From Niveispirillum lacus (GTDB lineage: Bacteria > Pseudomonadota > Alphaproteobacteria > Azospirillales > Azospirillaceae): DNA of 64,000 nucleotides. The number at the start of each line of letters is the position of its first letter. The stretch's first letter is position 1. Position numbers and translations under genes: made by a program. The DNA lies in NCBI RefSeq assembly GCF_002251795.1, contig NZ_NOXU01000011.1:1-64000 (forward strand), written 5' to 3'. Under the pieces are notes generated by a model. That model did no database searches and was not told where the DNA came from. It saw only the letters and a list, made by a program, of their open reading frames with translations. Positions 42,359 to 51,733 of the stretch are shown in pieces.

Positions 42359-43852
42359 ATGAAAATCGCCTTCGCTTCGCCCGGCACGCCGAAATCTGGC
42401 ATCCTGGCTGTCACTGTTGCTGCTGACCGCGCGCTGGGCGCGTTGGGGCGCGAACTGGATCAAAAGACCGGTGGTCAGTTGACCCGTGCCATGGAACAAG
42501 GCCGTTTCAAGGGCAAGGCGGAAGAAGTGCTGTCGCTGGTGGCGCCGTCGGGGCTGGACGTATCGCGGCTGCTGCTGATCGGTGTCGGCGCGGCTGATGC
42601 GGTCGATGCCAATGCTGCCAACAATGCCGGCGCTGCCGCTTATGCGGCTGCCCAGAACAGTGGTGAGACCGATCTGGCCATCGCCCTGGATACACATGAG
42701 GGGGTGACGGGCGACGCCGGTGAACTGGCCGCCGAAGTGGCCTTCGGTGCCCTGCTGCGTTCCTACCGGTTTGACAAATATCGCACGACCCTGGCCGACG
42801 ATAAAAAGCCGTCGGTAAAGAAGGTCACCGTGCAGACCGACGCTGCCAAGGCCGCCAAGAAGGTCTGGGATAAGCTGGAAAAGGTGGCCGACGGCATTTT
42901 CGTGACCCGTGACGTGGTGTCGGAGCCGCCGAATGTCATCTACCCGGAAACGCTGGCCGATCGCTGCGTCGACCTGTCCAAGCTGGGCCTTGAGGTCGAG
43001 GTATTGGACGAGAAGAAGATGAAGAAGCTGAACATGGGCGCGCTGCTCGGCGTGGGTCAGGGGTCGGTGCGCCCGCCGCGTCTGGTGATCATGAAGTGGA
43101 ACGGTGGCACTAAAGACGAGGCGCCGGTCGCTTTTGTCGGCAAGGGCATCACCTTTGATACCGGTGGTATCTCCATCAAGCCCGCCGCCAACATGGATGA
43201 AATGAAGTGGGACATGGGCGGGTCTGGCACAGTCATCGGTCTGATGGCGGTACTGGCCGGCCGTAAAGCAAAGGTCAACGCCGTCGGCGTCGTCGCCCTG
43301 GCCGAAAACATGCCCGATGGCAATGCCCAGCGTCCGGGCGATGTGGTGACCACCATGTCGGGCCAGACGATCGAGGTGCTGAACACCGACGCCGAAGGCC
43401 GTCTGGTGCTGGCTGATGCGCTCTGGTACTGCCAGGATCAGTTCAAGCCCAAATTCATGGTCGATCTGGCCACCCTGACCGGCGCCATCATCGTCAGCCT
43501 GGGCAATGAACATGCCGGCCTGTTCTCCAACGACGATGACCTGGCCGCCAAGCTAACCGAGGCCGGTCTGAAGACGGGTGAGAAGCTGTGGCGCCTGCCG
43601 CTGTCGCCCGCCTATGACAAGGATATCGACAGCGACGTAGCCGATGTGAAGAACATTGGCCGCCCGATGAACGCCGGTTCCATCATCGGGGCCCAGTTCC
43701 TGCAGCGTTTCGTGAACAAGGTGCCGTGGGCGCATCTGGACATCGCCGGCACGGCCTGGGCCAAGGCCGACAAGGGCATGGTGCCTAAGGGCGCCACGGC
43801 CTTTGGTGTGCGGTTGCTGGATAAGCTGGTCGCCACGCATTACGAAGGCTGA
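42359..43852 (+). CDS. pepA: leucyl aminopeptidase
   Basis: A 497-residue M17 zinc/manganese aminopeptidase. The N-terminal macro-like domain (1-165) is followed by the catalytic domain, with VAFVGKGITFDTGGISIKP (metal and catalytic Lys), MKWDMGGSGTVIGLM, and NTDAEGRLVLADAL (metal Asp and Glu, catalytic Arg). The C-terminus is DKLVATHY. The length agrees with E. coli PepA (503). It takes part in peptide turnover; in E. coli it also binds DNA, which is not implied here. It diverges from lptF and is followed by a GC-rich hairpin. Confidence 0.97.
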   Translation: MKIAFASPGTPKSGILAVTVAADRALGALGRELDQKTGGQLTRAMEQGRFKGKAEEVLSLVAPSGLDVSRLLLIGVGAADAVDANAANNAGAAAYAAAQNSGETDLAIALDTHEGVTGDAGELAAEVAFGALLRSYRFDKYRTTLADDKKPSVKKVTVQTDAAKAAKKVWDKLEKVADGIFVTRDVVSEPPNVIYPETLADRCVDLSKLGLEVEVLDEKKMKKLNMGALLGVGQGSVRPPRLVIMKWNGGTKDEAPVAFVGKGITFDTGGISIKPAANMDEMKWDMGGSGTVIGLMAVLAGRKAKVNAVGVVALAENMPDGNAQRPGDVVTTMSGQTIEVLNTDAEGRLVLADALWYCQDQFKPKFMVDLATLTGAIIVSLGNEHAGLFSNDDDLAAKLTEAGLKTGEKLWRLPLSPAYDKDIDSDVADVKNIGRPMNAGSIIGAQFLQRFVNKVPWAHLDIAGTAWAKADKGMVPKGATAFGVRLLDKLVATHYEG

Positions 43853-43869
43853 CCCCAGGTCCGAGGGCA

Positions 43870-43893
43870 GGGGGCGGTGTGATTACCGCCCCC
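43870..43893 (+). terminator. GC-rich hairpin after pepA
   Basis: Perfect 9-base stem GGGGGCGGT (43870-43878) with ACCGCCCCC (43885-43893) and a 6-base loop, 18 bases after the pepA stop and 34 before the next start. No T run follows, so it may be a weak terminator or an mRNA-stabilising hairpin rather than a strong stop. Confidence 0.5.
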
Positions 43894-43926
43894 GGTCCGC
43901 TTGTGTCAATTGACGGAGAAGGTTTC

Positions 43927-44436
43927 ATGCGTCGTTCTGCCCTCGCCTTTACGCTTGCCTTGCTGGCTGCCCCGCTATCGCTGGCGCCCGCCCTGCCGGC
44001 GATGGCGCAATTGGGCTTGGAACCCAATCGTCAGATGAAAGCGGTGTTGCCCGATGATCCCGATGGCTGGGATATGAGCGATGTCCGCGTCGCCACCGGC
44101 GCGCTGCCCATGTATTCAGTTGCCACGGCCGAAGCCACCTATCGCAAGGGCAACATCCAGATCGTGGTCGGGGCCGCCCGCAGTCCGACCCTGTACAAGG
44201 CCGTTATGGGGTCGATCAAAGTGCCCAGCACTCTGCCGCCCAATGGAACGGTGGAAGTGGTAAATGGCAAGAAGGCTATTGTCACCGCCTATCCGGAAGC
44301 CAAGGTGCCGCTGTATCAGATACAGATCCCCGCCGGGATTGATGGCATTGTTATGCTAACCACCCGCAATGGGAACCTGGACGACCTGCGCGCCCTGGCC
44401 ATGCAAGTGGATTTCGACCCATTCCCCCCACGGTAA
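43927..44436 (+). CDS. secreted hypothetical protein
   Basis: A 169-residue protein with a clear signal peptide (ALAFTLALLAAPLSLAPALPAMA, cut before QLGLEP). The mature part is about 145 residues, without Cys, and looks alpha/beta (NIQIVVGAARSPTLYKAVMGSI, GIVMLTTRNGNLDDLRALAMQVDF). The strong site GGAGAAGG fixes the start at ATG 43927. I recognise no domain. It follows pepA in the same direction and may be read from its promoter through the GC-rich hairpin. It converges on tatC. Confidence 0.75.
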   Translation: MRRSALAFTLALLAAPLSLAPALPAMAQLGLEPNRQMKAVLPDDPDGWDMSDVRVATGALPMYSVATAEATYRKGNIQIVVGAARSPTLYKAVMGSIKVPSTLPPNGTVEVVNGKKAIVTAYPEAKVPLYQIQIPAGIDGIVMLTTRNGNLDDLRALAMQVDFDPFPPR

Positions 44437-44476
44437 CAGGTCGATTAATCACACCGGGTCTGACGTTGGTCTGATG

Positions 44477-45277
44477 TTAGTTTTCTAACGCTGCTTCGCG
44501 TGCGGCCCGGCCCTTTTCGATGCGCCGGGCCATGAATACCGACACTTCGTAAAGCAGCAGCAGGGGGATAGCGAGACCGATCTGGCTGATCACGTCAGGC
44601 GGCGTCACGATGGCGGCGACGACAAAGATAATGACAATGGCATACCGCCGCTTGGATGCCAAACCATCGGCCGTGACCAATCCGACCCGTGCCATCAGGG
44701 TCAACAGCACCGGCAACTGGAAGGCCAGACCGAAGGCAAAGATCAGCGCCATGATCAGCGACAGGTAATCCGCCACGCGGGTTTCCGCCTGAACGGCCAG
44801 GGTGGTAGCGGTGGCTTCCACCTCAAACCCCAAAAAGAACTTCAATGCCATAGGCATGATAAAGAAATAGACCAGACCGGCGCCCAGGGAAAACAACACC
44901 GGGGTCGCCACCAGGAAGGGCAGGAAGGCCTTGCGTTCGTGCTTGTAAAGGCCGGGCGCCACAAATTTCCAGACCTGGGAAGCGATGATGGGAAAGGCAA
45001 TCATGGCCCCGGCCCAGAAGGCCACTTTCACCTGGGTCAGGAAAAACTCCTGCGGGGCGGTGAAGATCATACGACGGTCGGCCGCTCTGGTGCCCAAAGC
45101 ATCGACCAGCGGATGCATCAAGAATTGATAGATATGCTCCGCCACGGCAAAGCAGGCCAGGAAGGCCACGATCAGGGCGCCGCCACTCCACATCAGCCGA
45201 TTGCGCAGCTCGATCAGATGTTCGAGCAGCGGCATCTTGCCGGCATCCAGCTCATCCTGTTGGGTCGGTTCGCTCAC
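44477..45277 (-). CDS. tatC: Sec-independent translocase subunit TatC
   Basis: A 266-residue polytopic inner-membrane protein that recognises twin-arginine signal peptides. It has six hydrophobic segments and begins [17 protein letters not shown], the cytoplasmic N-terminus with the conserved HLxELRxR motif. Other marks are [17 protein letters not shown] and [17 protein letters not shown]. It overlaps the tatB stop by four bases. The window also holds a likely Tat substrate, the TAXI binding protein at 50-51 kb. Confidence 0.97.
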   Translation of the reverse strand: MSEPTQQDELDAGKMPLLEHLIELRNRLMWSGGALIVAFLACFAVAEHIYQFLMHPLVDALGTRAADRRMIFTAPQEFFLTQVKVAFWAGAMIAFPIIASQVWKFVAPGLYKHERKAFLPFLVATPVLFSLGAGLVYFFIMPMALKFFLGFEVEATATTLAVQAETRVADYLSLIMALIFAFGLAFQLPVLLTLMARVGLVTADGLASKRRYAIVIIFVVAAIVTPPDVISQIGLAIPLLLLYEVSVFMARRIEKGRAAREAALEN

Positions 45278-45828
45278 GGCGTCTTATCCTTGCTGGGGTC
45301 CGTGTGCAGGGAAGGTTCAGCACTGACCGAGGCCGCCGCCAGTTTGGCGGAAGCCACATCCGGTGCGGGGGTGCCCGTGATGGGCTTCGCCACCGGTGCG
45401 GGGTGGGGTCCTGAAGATGGTACCGGTGCGGGCGCCGGTGCCAGGGCCGCACTAGCAAGATCGGCAATGTCTTCCCCGCTGGCATCGACCAGGGCCGCCA
45501 CAGGGGTCGGTGCCGGATTGTTCTGCGCCGGACTGGTGAAATCCTCGACAGCCAGGGATTTGCGCATGCCGCCATCCGGGTCGATGCTTTTTTCCAGCTC
45601 GTCCGTCAGATTGAAGCTGCGCGCCTTCTGCACCTGTTCACGCAGTTCGTCCAATTCCGCCTGTCGAACCATATCATCGACATTGTTCTGAAACTCGCGG
45701 GCCATCGAACGGGCACGGGCCATCCATTTTCCCAGCGTACTCAGTGCCTTGGGAAGGTCCTTGGGGCCAATGACGATGAGCGCCACCACCCCGATCACCA
45801 ATAGTTCCGACCAGCCGATATCAAACAT
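45274..45828 (-). CDS. tatB: Tat translocase subunit TatB
   Basis: A 184-residue protein that begins [29 protein letters not shown]. This is the TatB membrane helix, and the Glu and the GPKDLP hinge are seen. An amphipathic helix follows (about 22-100) and then a long Pro/Ala-rich acidic tail to the end. It is six bases after tatA and overlaps tatC, so the three genes form one operon. Confidence 0.96.
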   Translation of the reverse strand: MFDIGWSELLVIGVVALIVIGPKDLPKALSTLGKWMARARSMAREFQNNVDDMVRQAELDELREQVQKARSFNLTDELEKSIDPDGGMRKSLAVEDFTSPAQNNPAPTPVAALVDASGEDIADLASAALAPAPAPVPSSGPHPAPVAKPITGTPAPDVASAKLAAASVSAEPSLHTDPSKDKTP

Positions 45829-45834
45829 GATGCC

Positions 45835-46032
45835 TCAGGCCTTCGGCGCGTCGTCGGTCTTGGCGGGGGGCGGTGCGTCCGGTTCGGCCTTGTTGGGGTC
45901 GGACAGGTTGGCCTTGAAGTTACGGATTCCGGAACCGAGATCCCCCATGACCTTCGGCAGTTTGCCGGCGCCGAAAATGACCAGGAGGATCACCAGGATT
46001 ACCAGGATCTCCCAAACGCCCAAACCACCCAT
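45835..46032 (-). CDS. tatA: Tat translocase subunit TatA
   Basis: A 65-residue pore-forming subunit. MGGLGVWEILVILVILLVIFGAGKLPKVM is the single membrane helix with the FGxxKLP hinge, followed by an amphipathic helix with LGSGIRNFK and a short charged tail. The ATG at 46032 has GGAG eight bases before it; an extension to 46053 is less likely. First gene of tatABC. Confidence 0.95.
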   Translation of the reverse strand: MGGLGVWEILVILVILLVIFGAGKLPKVMGDLGSGIRNFKANLSDPNKAEPDAPPPAKTDDAPKA

Positions 46033-46174
46033 GATCTTTACTCCGCCTGACAAGGGAAGCCATTGCCCGAACCACCGGAAAGGCGCGGGATCATGGCAGA
46101 AAGCCCCGGTGGCCGCAATGCAGCCGGCTCACAACCCAACCCCACCAGGGCGTTAGCCATCCGGTGCCGCAGCA

Positions 46175-47347
46175 TCAGGTCCTTGCAAACACGAACGCCT
46201 GCCGCGGTTCCAGTGTTACCGAGACATGGCTGCCATCTTCAGGCAGGAAATGGCCAGGAGCGCGGGCATGCAGATGGTGCGGCACGCCGTCGCGGTCGGT
46301 CACACAGAGATGGACCAGACTGGTCCGGCCCAGCAGCCGGGAGGCCTCCACCAATGCCAGATTGGGCACGCCCGTCACATCGCCGTCGGCCGCCAGGGTC
46401 AAACGCAGAGCCTCTGGTCGGATCAGGATGTCCACGGCTGCGCCTTCATCCAGATGCGGCACCGTCAGGCATCCGACAGGCGTGTCAACCCGGGCCTGAT
46501 GAACCTTACCCGACAAGTGGTTCACCTCGCCAAAAAAACTGGCCGCAAATGCATCGGCAGGCTTGGTGTAGAGCGCCGTTGGCGACCCCACCTGCACCAG
46601 CTTACCGTCGCGCAGCAAGGCAATACGGTCGGCCAGGAACATCGCCTCTTCCGGATCGTGGGTGACGATCATGGTGGCGGCGCCGCTGCGCTTCAGCACA
46701 TGCAGGGTTTCATCCCGCACTGTCTCCCGCAGACGGGTGTCCAGGCCAGAAAACGGTTCATCGAGCAGCAGGACCGCCGGTCGCGGCGCCATGGCGCGGG
46801 CCAGGGCCACCCGTTGCTGTTGGCCGCCCGACAAGGCGTGCGGATAGGAACGCGTAAAACCGTCCATGCCCACCTGTTGCAGGGCGGCCAACGCCCGCGC
46901 ATCACGTTCCGCCGTCGGCAGACGGCTGAGCCCAAAGCGGACATTGTCCAGCACGTTCAGATGCGGGAACAAGGCGTAATCTTGAAATACCAGCCCGATT
47001 CCACGCCGTTCCGGCGGCAAGGAGGCGCCGGGTTGCGCAATCGTCTGCCCGGCAATGGCGATACTCCCCTGCTGGAGGGTCTCCAACCCGGCCGCAAGGC
47101 GCAGCAACGTGGACTTACCGCAGCCCGACGGCCCCACCAGACAGACAATCTCCCCCGGTGCCACCGACAGCGATACATCGTTCAGGGCCTGTTTGGCGCC
47201 ATAATGATGGCTGACATGGTTCAGCGACAGGGACGGAAGCGGCAGCGGCGCGCGTCGGGGGGCGGCCATATCCTGCGGCGGACAGCCGGCCTGACGGTTC
47301 CGCCCGGCGGGGTCACGGATCATCTTGTCGCTGATCGTCGTATCCAT
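46175..47347 (-). CDS. orphan Fe3+-type ABC transporter ATPase (FbpC/PotA-like)
   Basis: A 390-residue ATP-binding protein. Walker A is GPSGCGKST (72-80), the Q-loop is LVFQDYALFPHLNV, the signature is LSGGQQQR, Walker B is AVLLLDEP and the switch His is in IVTHDPEEAM. The C-terminal 130 residues form a TOBE-type regulatory domain. Sequence type is closest to iron(III)/thiamine or polyamine importers of the FbpC/PotA group. No permease or binding protein of that group is adjacent: tatABC lies downstream and a TRAP transporter upstream. ATG 47347 is chosen; a TTG at 47380 is possible. The substrate is unknown. Confidence 0.85.
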   Translation of the reverse strand: MDTTISDKMIRDPAGRNRQAGCPPQDMAAPRRAPLPLPSLSLNHVSHHYGAKQALNDVSLSVAPGEIVCLVGPSGCGKSTLLRLAAGLETLQQGSIAIAGQTIAQPGASLPPERRGIGLVFQDYALFPHLNVLDNVRFGLSRLPTAERDARALAALQQVGMDGFTRSYPHALSGGQQQRVALARAMAPRPAVLLLDEPFSGLDTRLRETVRDETLHVLKRSGAATMIVTHDPEEAMFLADRIALLRDGKLVQVGSPTALYTKPADAFAASFFGEVNHLSGKVHQARVDTPVGCLTVPHLDEGAAVDILIRPEALRLTLAADGDVTGVPNLALVEASRLLGRTSLVHLCVTDRDGVPHHLHARAPGHFLPEDGSHVSVTLEPRQAFVFART

Positions 47348-47440
47348 TCGGGGGCCGACGCCTTCCACCTTGTCCCACAACCCGTCAGGGTCACGTATCC
47401 TTCATACTTAGGATGCCAGACAAGGCTTTGCAAACCGTTA

Positions 47441-47851
47441 TTAGTCGCGGGGTGGGCATGCGACCAAACGTACCGGGCCCAGTTCTGGCCCGGCCGCGGG
47501 CTGGCCAAGCCAGTCCCGAACGGGAGAGCAGCGGTCCCGCGCGCACAGCATATAGTCACCGACATGATGACTGGCCGCCAGAGTCAGGTCCGGCAGGGGC
47601 GGCAGTCGGGGATGTCCAACCCACCAGCCATTGATCAATTTGGCATCGGGCGCGGGTTCCATACCCACGCCGCTGCCCTTTACCCATGATCGTTCCAGGA
47701 TCAGACCGGCGGCGGTGACGCGGTATTCCTCCCGCCATTCCACCTTTTCGATCGAATGGGTCCAGGACAGGGTGAAATGGTCAGCCGGAACCGGTACAGG
47801 CGTCCGGTCACCGGCGATCAGGCACAACATCAGAACGGCTGTTTTGCCCAT
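47441..47851 (-). CDS. DUF1850 protein of TAXI-TRAP transporter
   Basis: A 136-residue DUF1850 protein. It starts with a short hydrophobic stretch (AVLMLCLIAG) that may be an export signal. Typical family text follows: FTLSWTHSIEKVEWREEYRV, LILERSWVKGSGVGMEP. DUF1850 proteins are encoded with TAXI-type TRAP transporters; the role is unproven and may be an accessory periplasmic part. It overlaps the permease stop by one base and is the last gene of the set. Confidence 0.85.
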   Translation of the reverse strand: MGKTAVLMLCLIAGDRTPVPVPADHFTLSWTHSIEKVEWREEYRVTAAGLILERSWVKGSGVGMEPAPDAKLINGWWVGHPRLPPLPDLTLAASHHVGDYMLCARDRCSPVRDWLGQPAAGPELGPVRLVACPPRD

Positions 47852-49938
47852 CAGACCGTCGCCAGACGGCGACCGCGCAGATATTGACGGCCGACGAACA
47901 GCGCCGCCAGGGCAAAACCCGCCTCATCCGTCAATGGCATGGCCAGCACCAGCAGCGCTGCCGCCGTGAAGGCCCAGGCCAATTCCCACCATTTCAGCTT
48001 GGTCTTGTAGTGGCCAATGGTGACGATCCCCAGCATGCCAATTCCGACCAATGCTTTCACCACCATGTAGGCGGTATCCAGCCAATCCCCGGATTGCAGC
48101 ATCAAGGCCGGATCAAAGACGGCCATGAACGGCACCAGATAACCGGCAATGCCGATGCGCGTGGCCAGCCAAGCAATTTCCATGTGCCCCGCGCGAGCAA
48201 TGGGCGAGGCTGCCAAGGCCGCCAGCGCCACCGGCGGTGTCAGGTCGGCCATGATGCCGAAATAGAAACAGAACATATGGCTGACGATCAGGGGGACACC
48301 CAACTGCTGCAGCGCCGGCGCCGCGATGGACGCCGTGATGATGTAATTGGCCGTGGTGGGCAGGCCGGTCCCCAGAATGATGCAGGCCACCATGGTCAGC
48401 AAAAGGGCCAACAGCAAGTTACCGCCCGACAGATCCACAATGATCCCCGCCAGACCAGAAGCCAACCCGGTCAGGGTCAGCATGCCGATCAGGATGCCGA
48501 CCAGGGCACAGGCGATACCCACCGCCACCGCCGCCCGCGCCCCATCGGCCAGCGCGTCGGTCAGCGCGACCATCAGATCACGTCCGGACCGGAACAGGAA
48601 ACAGGGCAGGGCCAGCAGGATAATCACCAGCATGGCCATCTGTTCCGTGCGCAGGCCCGCCTCAGTCAGGCCCCAGGCGCCGAGCCCGAGGCCCAGCCAG
48701 AAGGCCACACGCAGCGCCACCGGCCCGATCTGTGCCACCAGCGCCAAGCCCATCATCAACACCACCGTCCCGGCAATGCCCACCACCCCGGCGAACAGCG
48801 GGGTGCGGCCCGACAGCAGCAACGTGACCAGGGCGACCAGCGGCAGCAGCAGGTGCCAGCCCCGGCGCAGCGACGGCCATAACTTTGGACACTCGCTGTC
48901 CGGCAAGCCGTGCAGGCCGGCGCGCGCAGCTTCCAGATGGGCCATCCAGTAGGCGGAGACAAAATACAGGATAGCCGGGATGGCGGCAGCCTTGCAGACC
49001 TCCAGGTAGGAGACACCCAGGGTTTCCGCCATGATGAAGGCCGCAGCCCCCATCACGGGCGGCATGATCTGCCCGCCCATGCTGGCCGTCGCCTCCAGCG
49101 CGCCAGCGAATTTCGCGGAATACCCAAAGCGTTTCATCATCGGGATGGTGAATTGTCCCGTAGTCAGGACATTGGCCACACCCGACCCGTTGACCATGCC
49201 CATGAAGCCCGACGATACCACCGACACTTTCGCCGCCCCGCCCAACCGGCGCCCGACCAGCGCCATGGACAGGTCGTTGAACAACTGGATGACCCCCGCC
49301 TTTTCAAGAAAGGCCCCGAACAGGATGAACAGAAAGATGAATGTCGAAGAGACAAAGGTCGGTGTGCCGAAAATGCCTTCGGTCGAGAAATGCAACTGTT
49401 CGATCACCTGGTCCAGATCATAACCGCGGTGGGCCAACAGGTCCGGCATGAATGGTCCGAACATCGCATAGGGAATGAAAGCCAAGCACAGAAGCGGGAG
49501 CCCCCAACCCATGATGCGGCGCGCGGCCTCGGCCACCAGCACCGTATTCAACGCCCCGACCCAGAGATCCAAACTGGTCGGCGTGCCCGACCGCAGGATC
49601 AGATCATGTTCAAAGATCCAATGATACAGGCCCAGCACAAAAGCGAGCCCGCCCAACAACCAGTCATAGAACGGCACCCGATCCCGGGTTGCGCCATCAC
49701 GCGCACCGATTAACAGAAACGCCATCAGCAGCAGGAACCCGACATGCACCGACCGCACCACCAGACTGGAGAGCGGGTTGAAGGTGGCGGTCCAGAGCTG
49801 GAACAGAGCGAAGGCAACACCGATCACAAAGATGATCCGGCGATGACCAGCGGACAGCCGCCTGATCGCCGAGGTCGGATCATCCTTTTCCACCGCACGG
49901 CGGATCGCGTCTTCGTCAATATCCAGGGTTTTGGTCAT
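47851..49938 (-). CDS. fused 4TM/12TM TRAP transporter permease
   Basis: A 695-residue inner-membrane protein with the small (DctQ-like) and large (DctM-like) TRAP subunits in one chain, as usual for the TAXI subfamily. Helices fill nearly the whole length after a 40-residue cytoplasmic start. The large-subunit core includes GSGVANVLTTGQFTIPMMKRFGYSAKFAGALEA-type text and GTGLPTTANYIITASIAAPAL. It uses ion gradients for uptake of an organic acid or amino acid. The start at ATG 49938 has GAGG upstream. It follows the binding-protein gene by 120 bases. Confidence 0.93.
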   Translation of the reverse strand: MTKTLDIDEDAIRRAVEKDDPTSAIRRLSAGHRRIIFVIGVAFALFQLWTATFNPLSSLVVRSVHVGFLLLMAFLLIGARDGATRDRVPFYDWLLGGLAFVLGLYHWIFEHDLILRSGTPTSLDLWVGALNTVLVAEAARRIMGWGLPLLCLAFIPYAMFGPFMPDLLAHRGYDLDQVIEQLHFSTEGIFGTPTFVSSTFIFLFILFGAFLEKAGVIQLFNDLSMALVGRRLGGAAKVSVVSSGFMGMVNGSGVANVLTTGQFTIPMMKRFGYSAKFAGALEATASMGGQIMPPVMGAAAFIMAETLGVSYLEVCKAAAIPAILYFVSAYWMAHLEAARAGLHGLPDSECPKLWPSLRRGWHLLLPLVALVTLLLSGRTPLFAGVVGIAGTVVLMMGLALVAQIGPVALRVAFWLGLGLGAWGLTEAGLRTEQMAMLVIILLALPCFLFRSGRDLMVALTDALADGARAAVAVGIACALVGILIGMLTLTGLASGLAGIIVDLSGGNLLLALLLTMVACIILGTGLPTTANYIITASIAAPALQQLGVPLIVSHMFCFYFGIMADLTPPVALAALAASPIARAGHMEIAWLATRIGIAGYLVPFMAVFDPALMLQSGDWLDTAYMVVKALVGIGMLGIVTIGHYKTKLKWWELAWAFTAAALLVLAMPLTDEAGFALAALFVGRQYLRGRRLATV

Positions 49939-50058
49939 AAAGGGGACCTCGATCAAACCGTAGGCCAGATCGCGGCATGTGCCGCGTGCTGACAGAACAG
50001 GCATTCACTCCAACAATGCCAGGGCGAGGCGTCGGTCCCGACCTGACCTACGCGTCCG

Positions 50059-51030
50059 TCACAACAACCCCTTTTCCTGATAGAACCGTTTCGCCCCCGG
50101 ATGCAGGGGCGCGAATTCCGTGGCCGCATCCTTGGACAGGGCAATCTGTCGGGCGGCGGCATGGGCCGACTGCATCACATCCAGGTTTTCAAACATCAAC
50201 TTGGTCATCTGATAGGCGGCGGCGTCCGACAGACCATCATGGGTTGCCAAAGCATTGCCGGTGACCACGGTGGGCACATCAGCATCCTGGCCCTTGTAGG
50301 TGTTGGCAGGGATCATGGCGGAGCGATAGACCGCCTCACCGATGCGCGCAACGGTTTCCGCCGATACCGGCACCACCGTGATATCAATGGCACTGGCCAG
50401 ATCGCGCAGCGACGCCACACCCAACCCTGCCGATTGCAGGGTTGCGTCAAGCTGTTGATTCTTCATCAAATCCACACTTTCGGCAAAGGGCAGGTACTCT
50501 ACCTTGGCGAAGTCGCCATAGGTCAGGCCAGCGGCCTTGACCACCGCACGTGCATTCAGTTCGGTGCCTGATTTGGGTGCCCCCACCGAAACACGTTTGC
50601 CCTTCAGATCAGCCAGAGAGCGGATGCCCGATGCTTTCGACGCCACGATCTGAATGTAGTTGGGATAGATCACGGCCAGGGAGCGCAGCTTGTCCAGCGG
50701 CTTGGCAAAGCCGACCTCCGCATCGCCGCGCACGGCCTGGACCAGCGTATCGGTCTGCGTGAAGGCCAATTCACCCCGGCCGGCCTGCAACAGGTTCAAA
50801 TTCTCTGCCGAAGCCTTGGTCGCCTGAACACTGAACTTGGTCTGTGGCATGGCCTTGCCATAAATCTGCGACAGGGCCACACCCAAGGGGTAATAAACCC
50901 CGCTGGTGCCGCCGGTCAGGATGGTGACGAAACGCGGCGCCTGTGCCAGGACAGGCACGGCACCGCCCAGCGCTGCGGCGGCCGTTCCCAGCCCGAGCCG
51001 TCCGAATTGACGCCGATCCATCATCACCAT
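50059..51030 (-). CDS. TAXI-family TRAP solute-binding protein with Tat signal
   Basis: A 323-residue periplasmic binding protein of the TAXI family: FVTILTGGTSGVYYPLGVALSQIY at the mature start, KASAENLNLLQAGRGELAFTQTDTL, and LKGKRVSVGAPKSGTE. The signal peptide has twin arginines (MDRRQFGRLGLGTAAAALGG, cut near VLA-QA), matching the Tat consensus RRxFxxL, so the protein is probably exported folded. The start at ATG 51030 has GGGAGGATG upstream. It is followed by the fused permease and the DUF1850 protein. The ligand is unknown; known TAXI proteins bind glutamate, glutamine or dicarboxylates. Confidence 0.92.
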   Translation of the reverse strand: MVMMDRRQFGRLGLGTAAAALGGAVPVLAQAPRFVTILTGGTSGVYYPLGVALSQIYGKAMPQTKFSVQATKASAENLNLLQAGRGELAFTQTDTLVQAVRGDAEVGFAKPLDKLRSLAVIYPNYIQIVASKASGIRSLADLKGKRVSVGAPKSGTELNARAVVKAAGLTYGDFAKVEYLPFAESVDLMKNQQLDATLQSAGLGVASLRDLASAIDITVVPVSAETVARIGEAVYRSAMIPANTYKGQDADVPTVVTGNALATHDGLSDAAAYQMTKLMFENLDVMQSAHAAARQIALSKDAATEFAPLHPGAKRFYQEKGLL

Positions 51031-51230
51031 GTCGCATCCTCCCGTTTGTCTTTACCGCACCGGCGCCGGATTGAACGCCCTGCGTCGGGGGCAGTCCGGT
51101 GCCCCCGTGGTTCAGCAGCGATCTTTCAGAATATTCCTGCGGCGCGCAACCATACTGCACACCGGATTTTCCTTTTGCTGCATCTTTGTGGCAGGGTGCG
51201 CTGCAACGTTGGCAGGGAGTAGAACGATCC

Positions 51231-51680
51231 ATGGATATGGAAGGCGAATATGCCATCCCCGCATCACGCGACCGGGTGTGGTCGGCGCTGAATGATCCTG
51301 CCGTCCTGCTGCGATGCATTCCGGGCTGTGAAGAGCTGGACAAGCTGTCCGATACCGAAATGACTGCCAAGCTGAAGCTGAAAATCGGGCCGGTCAGCGC
51401 CCGCTTCGCTGGCAAGGTTCACCTTTACGACATGGATGCGCCCAATGGTTATCGCATCAGCGGTGAAGGGCAGGGCGGTGCTGCCGGTTTCGGTAAGGGC
51501 GGCGCCACGGTCACACTGGCCGATGCACCCGACGGCGGTACTGTTCTGCGCTACAAGGCGGAGGCCGCGGTTGGGGGCAAGCTGGCGCAATTGGGTGCCC
51601 GCCTGATCCAGGGCACGGCAGCCAAGTTGGCCGACGAATTTTTCGCCGCTTTTGCCCGGATTATGAGCGAGGAGGCGTGA
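51231..51680 (+). CDS. coxG: CoxG-family SRPBCC protein
   Basis: A 149-residue protein of the CoxG branch of the SRPBCC fold (carbon-monoxide dehydrogenase subunit G family). It begins MEGEYAIPASRDRVWSALNDPAVLLRCIPGCEEL, a very typical start. GYRISGEGQGGAAGFGKGGATVTL and LIQGTAAKLADEFFAAF are also standard. In Oligotropha CoxG links CO dehydrogenase to the membrane; elsewhere it accompanies xanthine-oxidase-type enzymes. It is the first gene of a four-gene set, diverging from the TAXI gene by 200 bases. The catalytic coxLMS genes are not here. Confidence 0.92.
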   Translation: MDMEGEYAIPASRDRVWSALNDPAVLLRCIPGCEELDKLSDTEMTAKLKLKIGPVSARFAGKVHLYDMDAPNGYRISGEGQGGAAGFGKGGATVTLADAPDGGTVLRYKAEAAVGGKLAQLGARLIQGTAAKLADEFFAAFARIMSEEA

Positions 51681-51733
51681 CATCGCCCCGCCATGTGCCC
51701 ATCTCATAAGCCTCGTTTCCAGGTAGTTGCCAT

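Noticed and set aside
42284-43513. Minus-strand open frame of 409 codons opposite pepA
   Set aside because: Antisense of a complete M17 peptidase; no homology seen.
46226-47689. Plus-strand open frame of 487 codons opposite the ABC ATPase
   Set aside because: The ATPase on the other strand has all its motifs. The antisense frame is Gln/Arg/His-rich and without domains.
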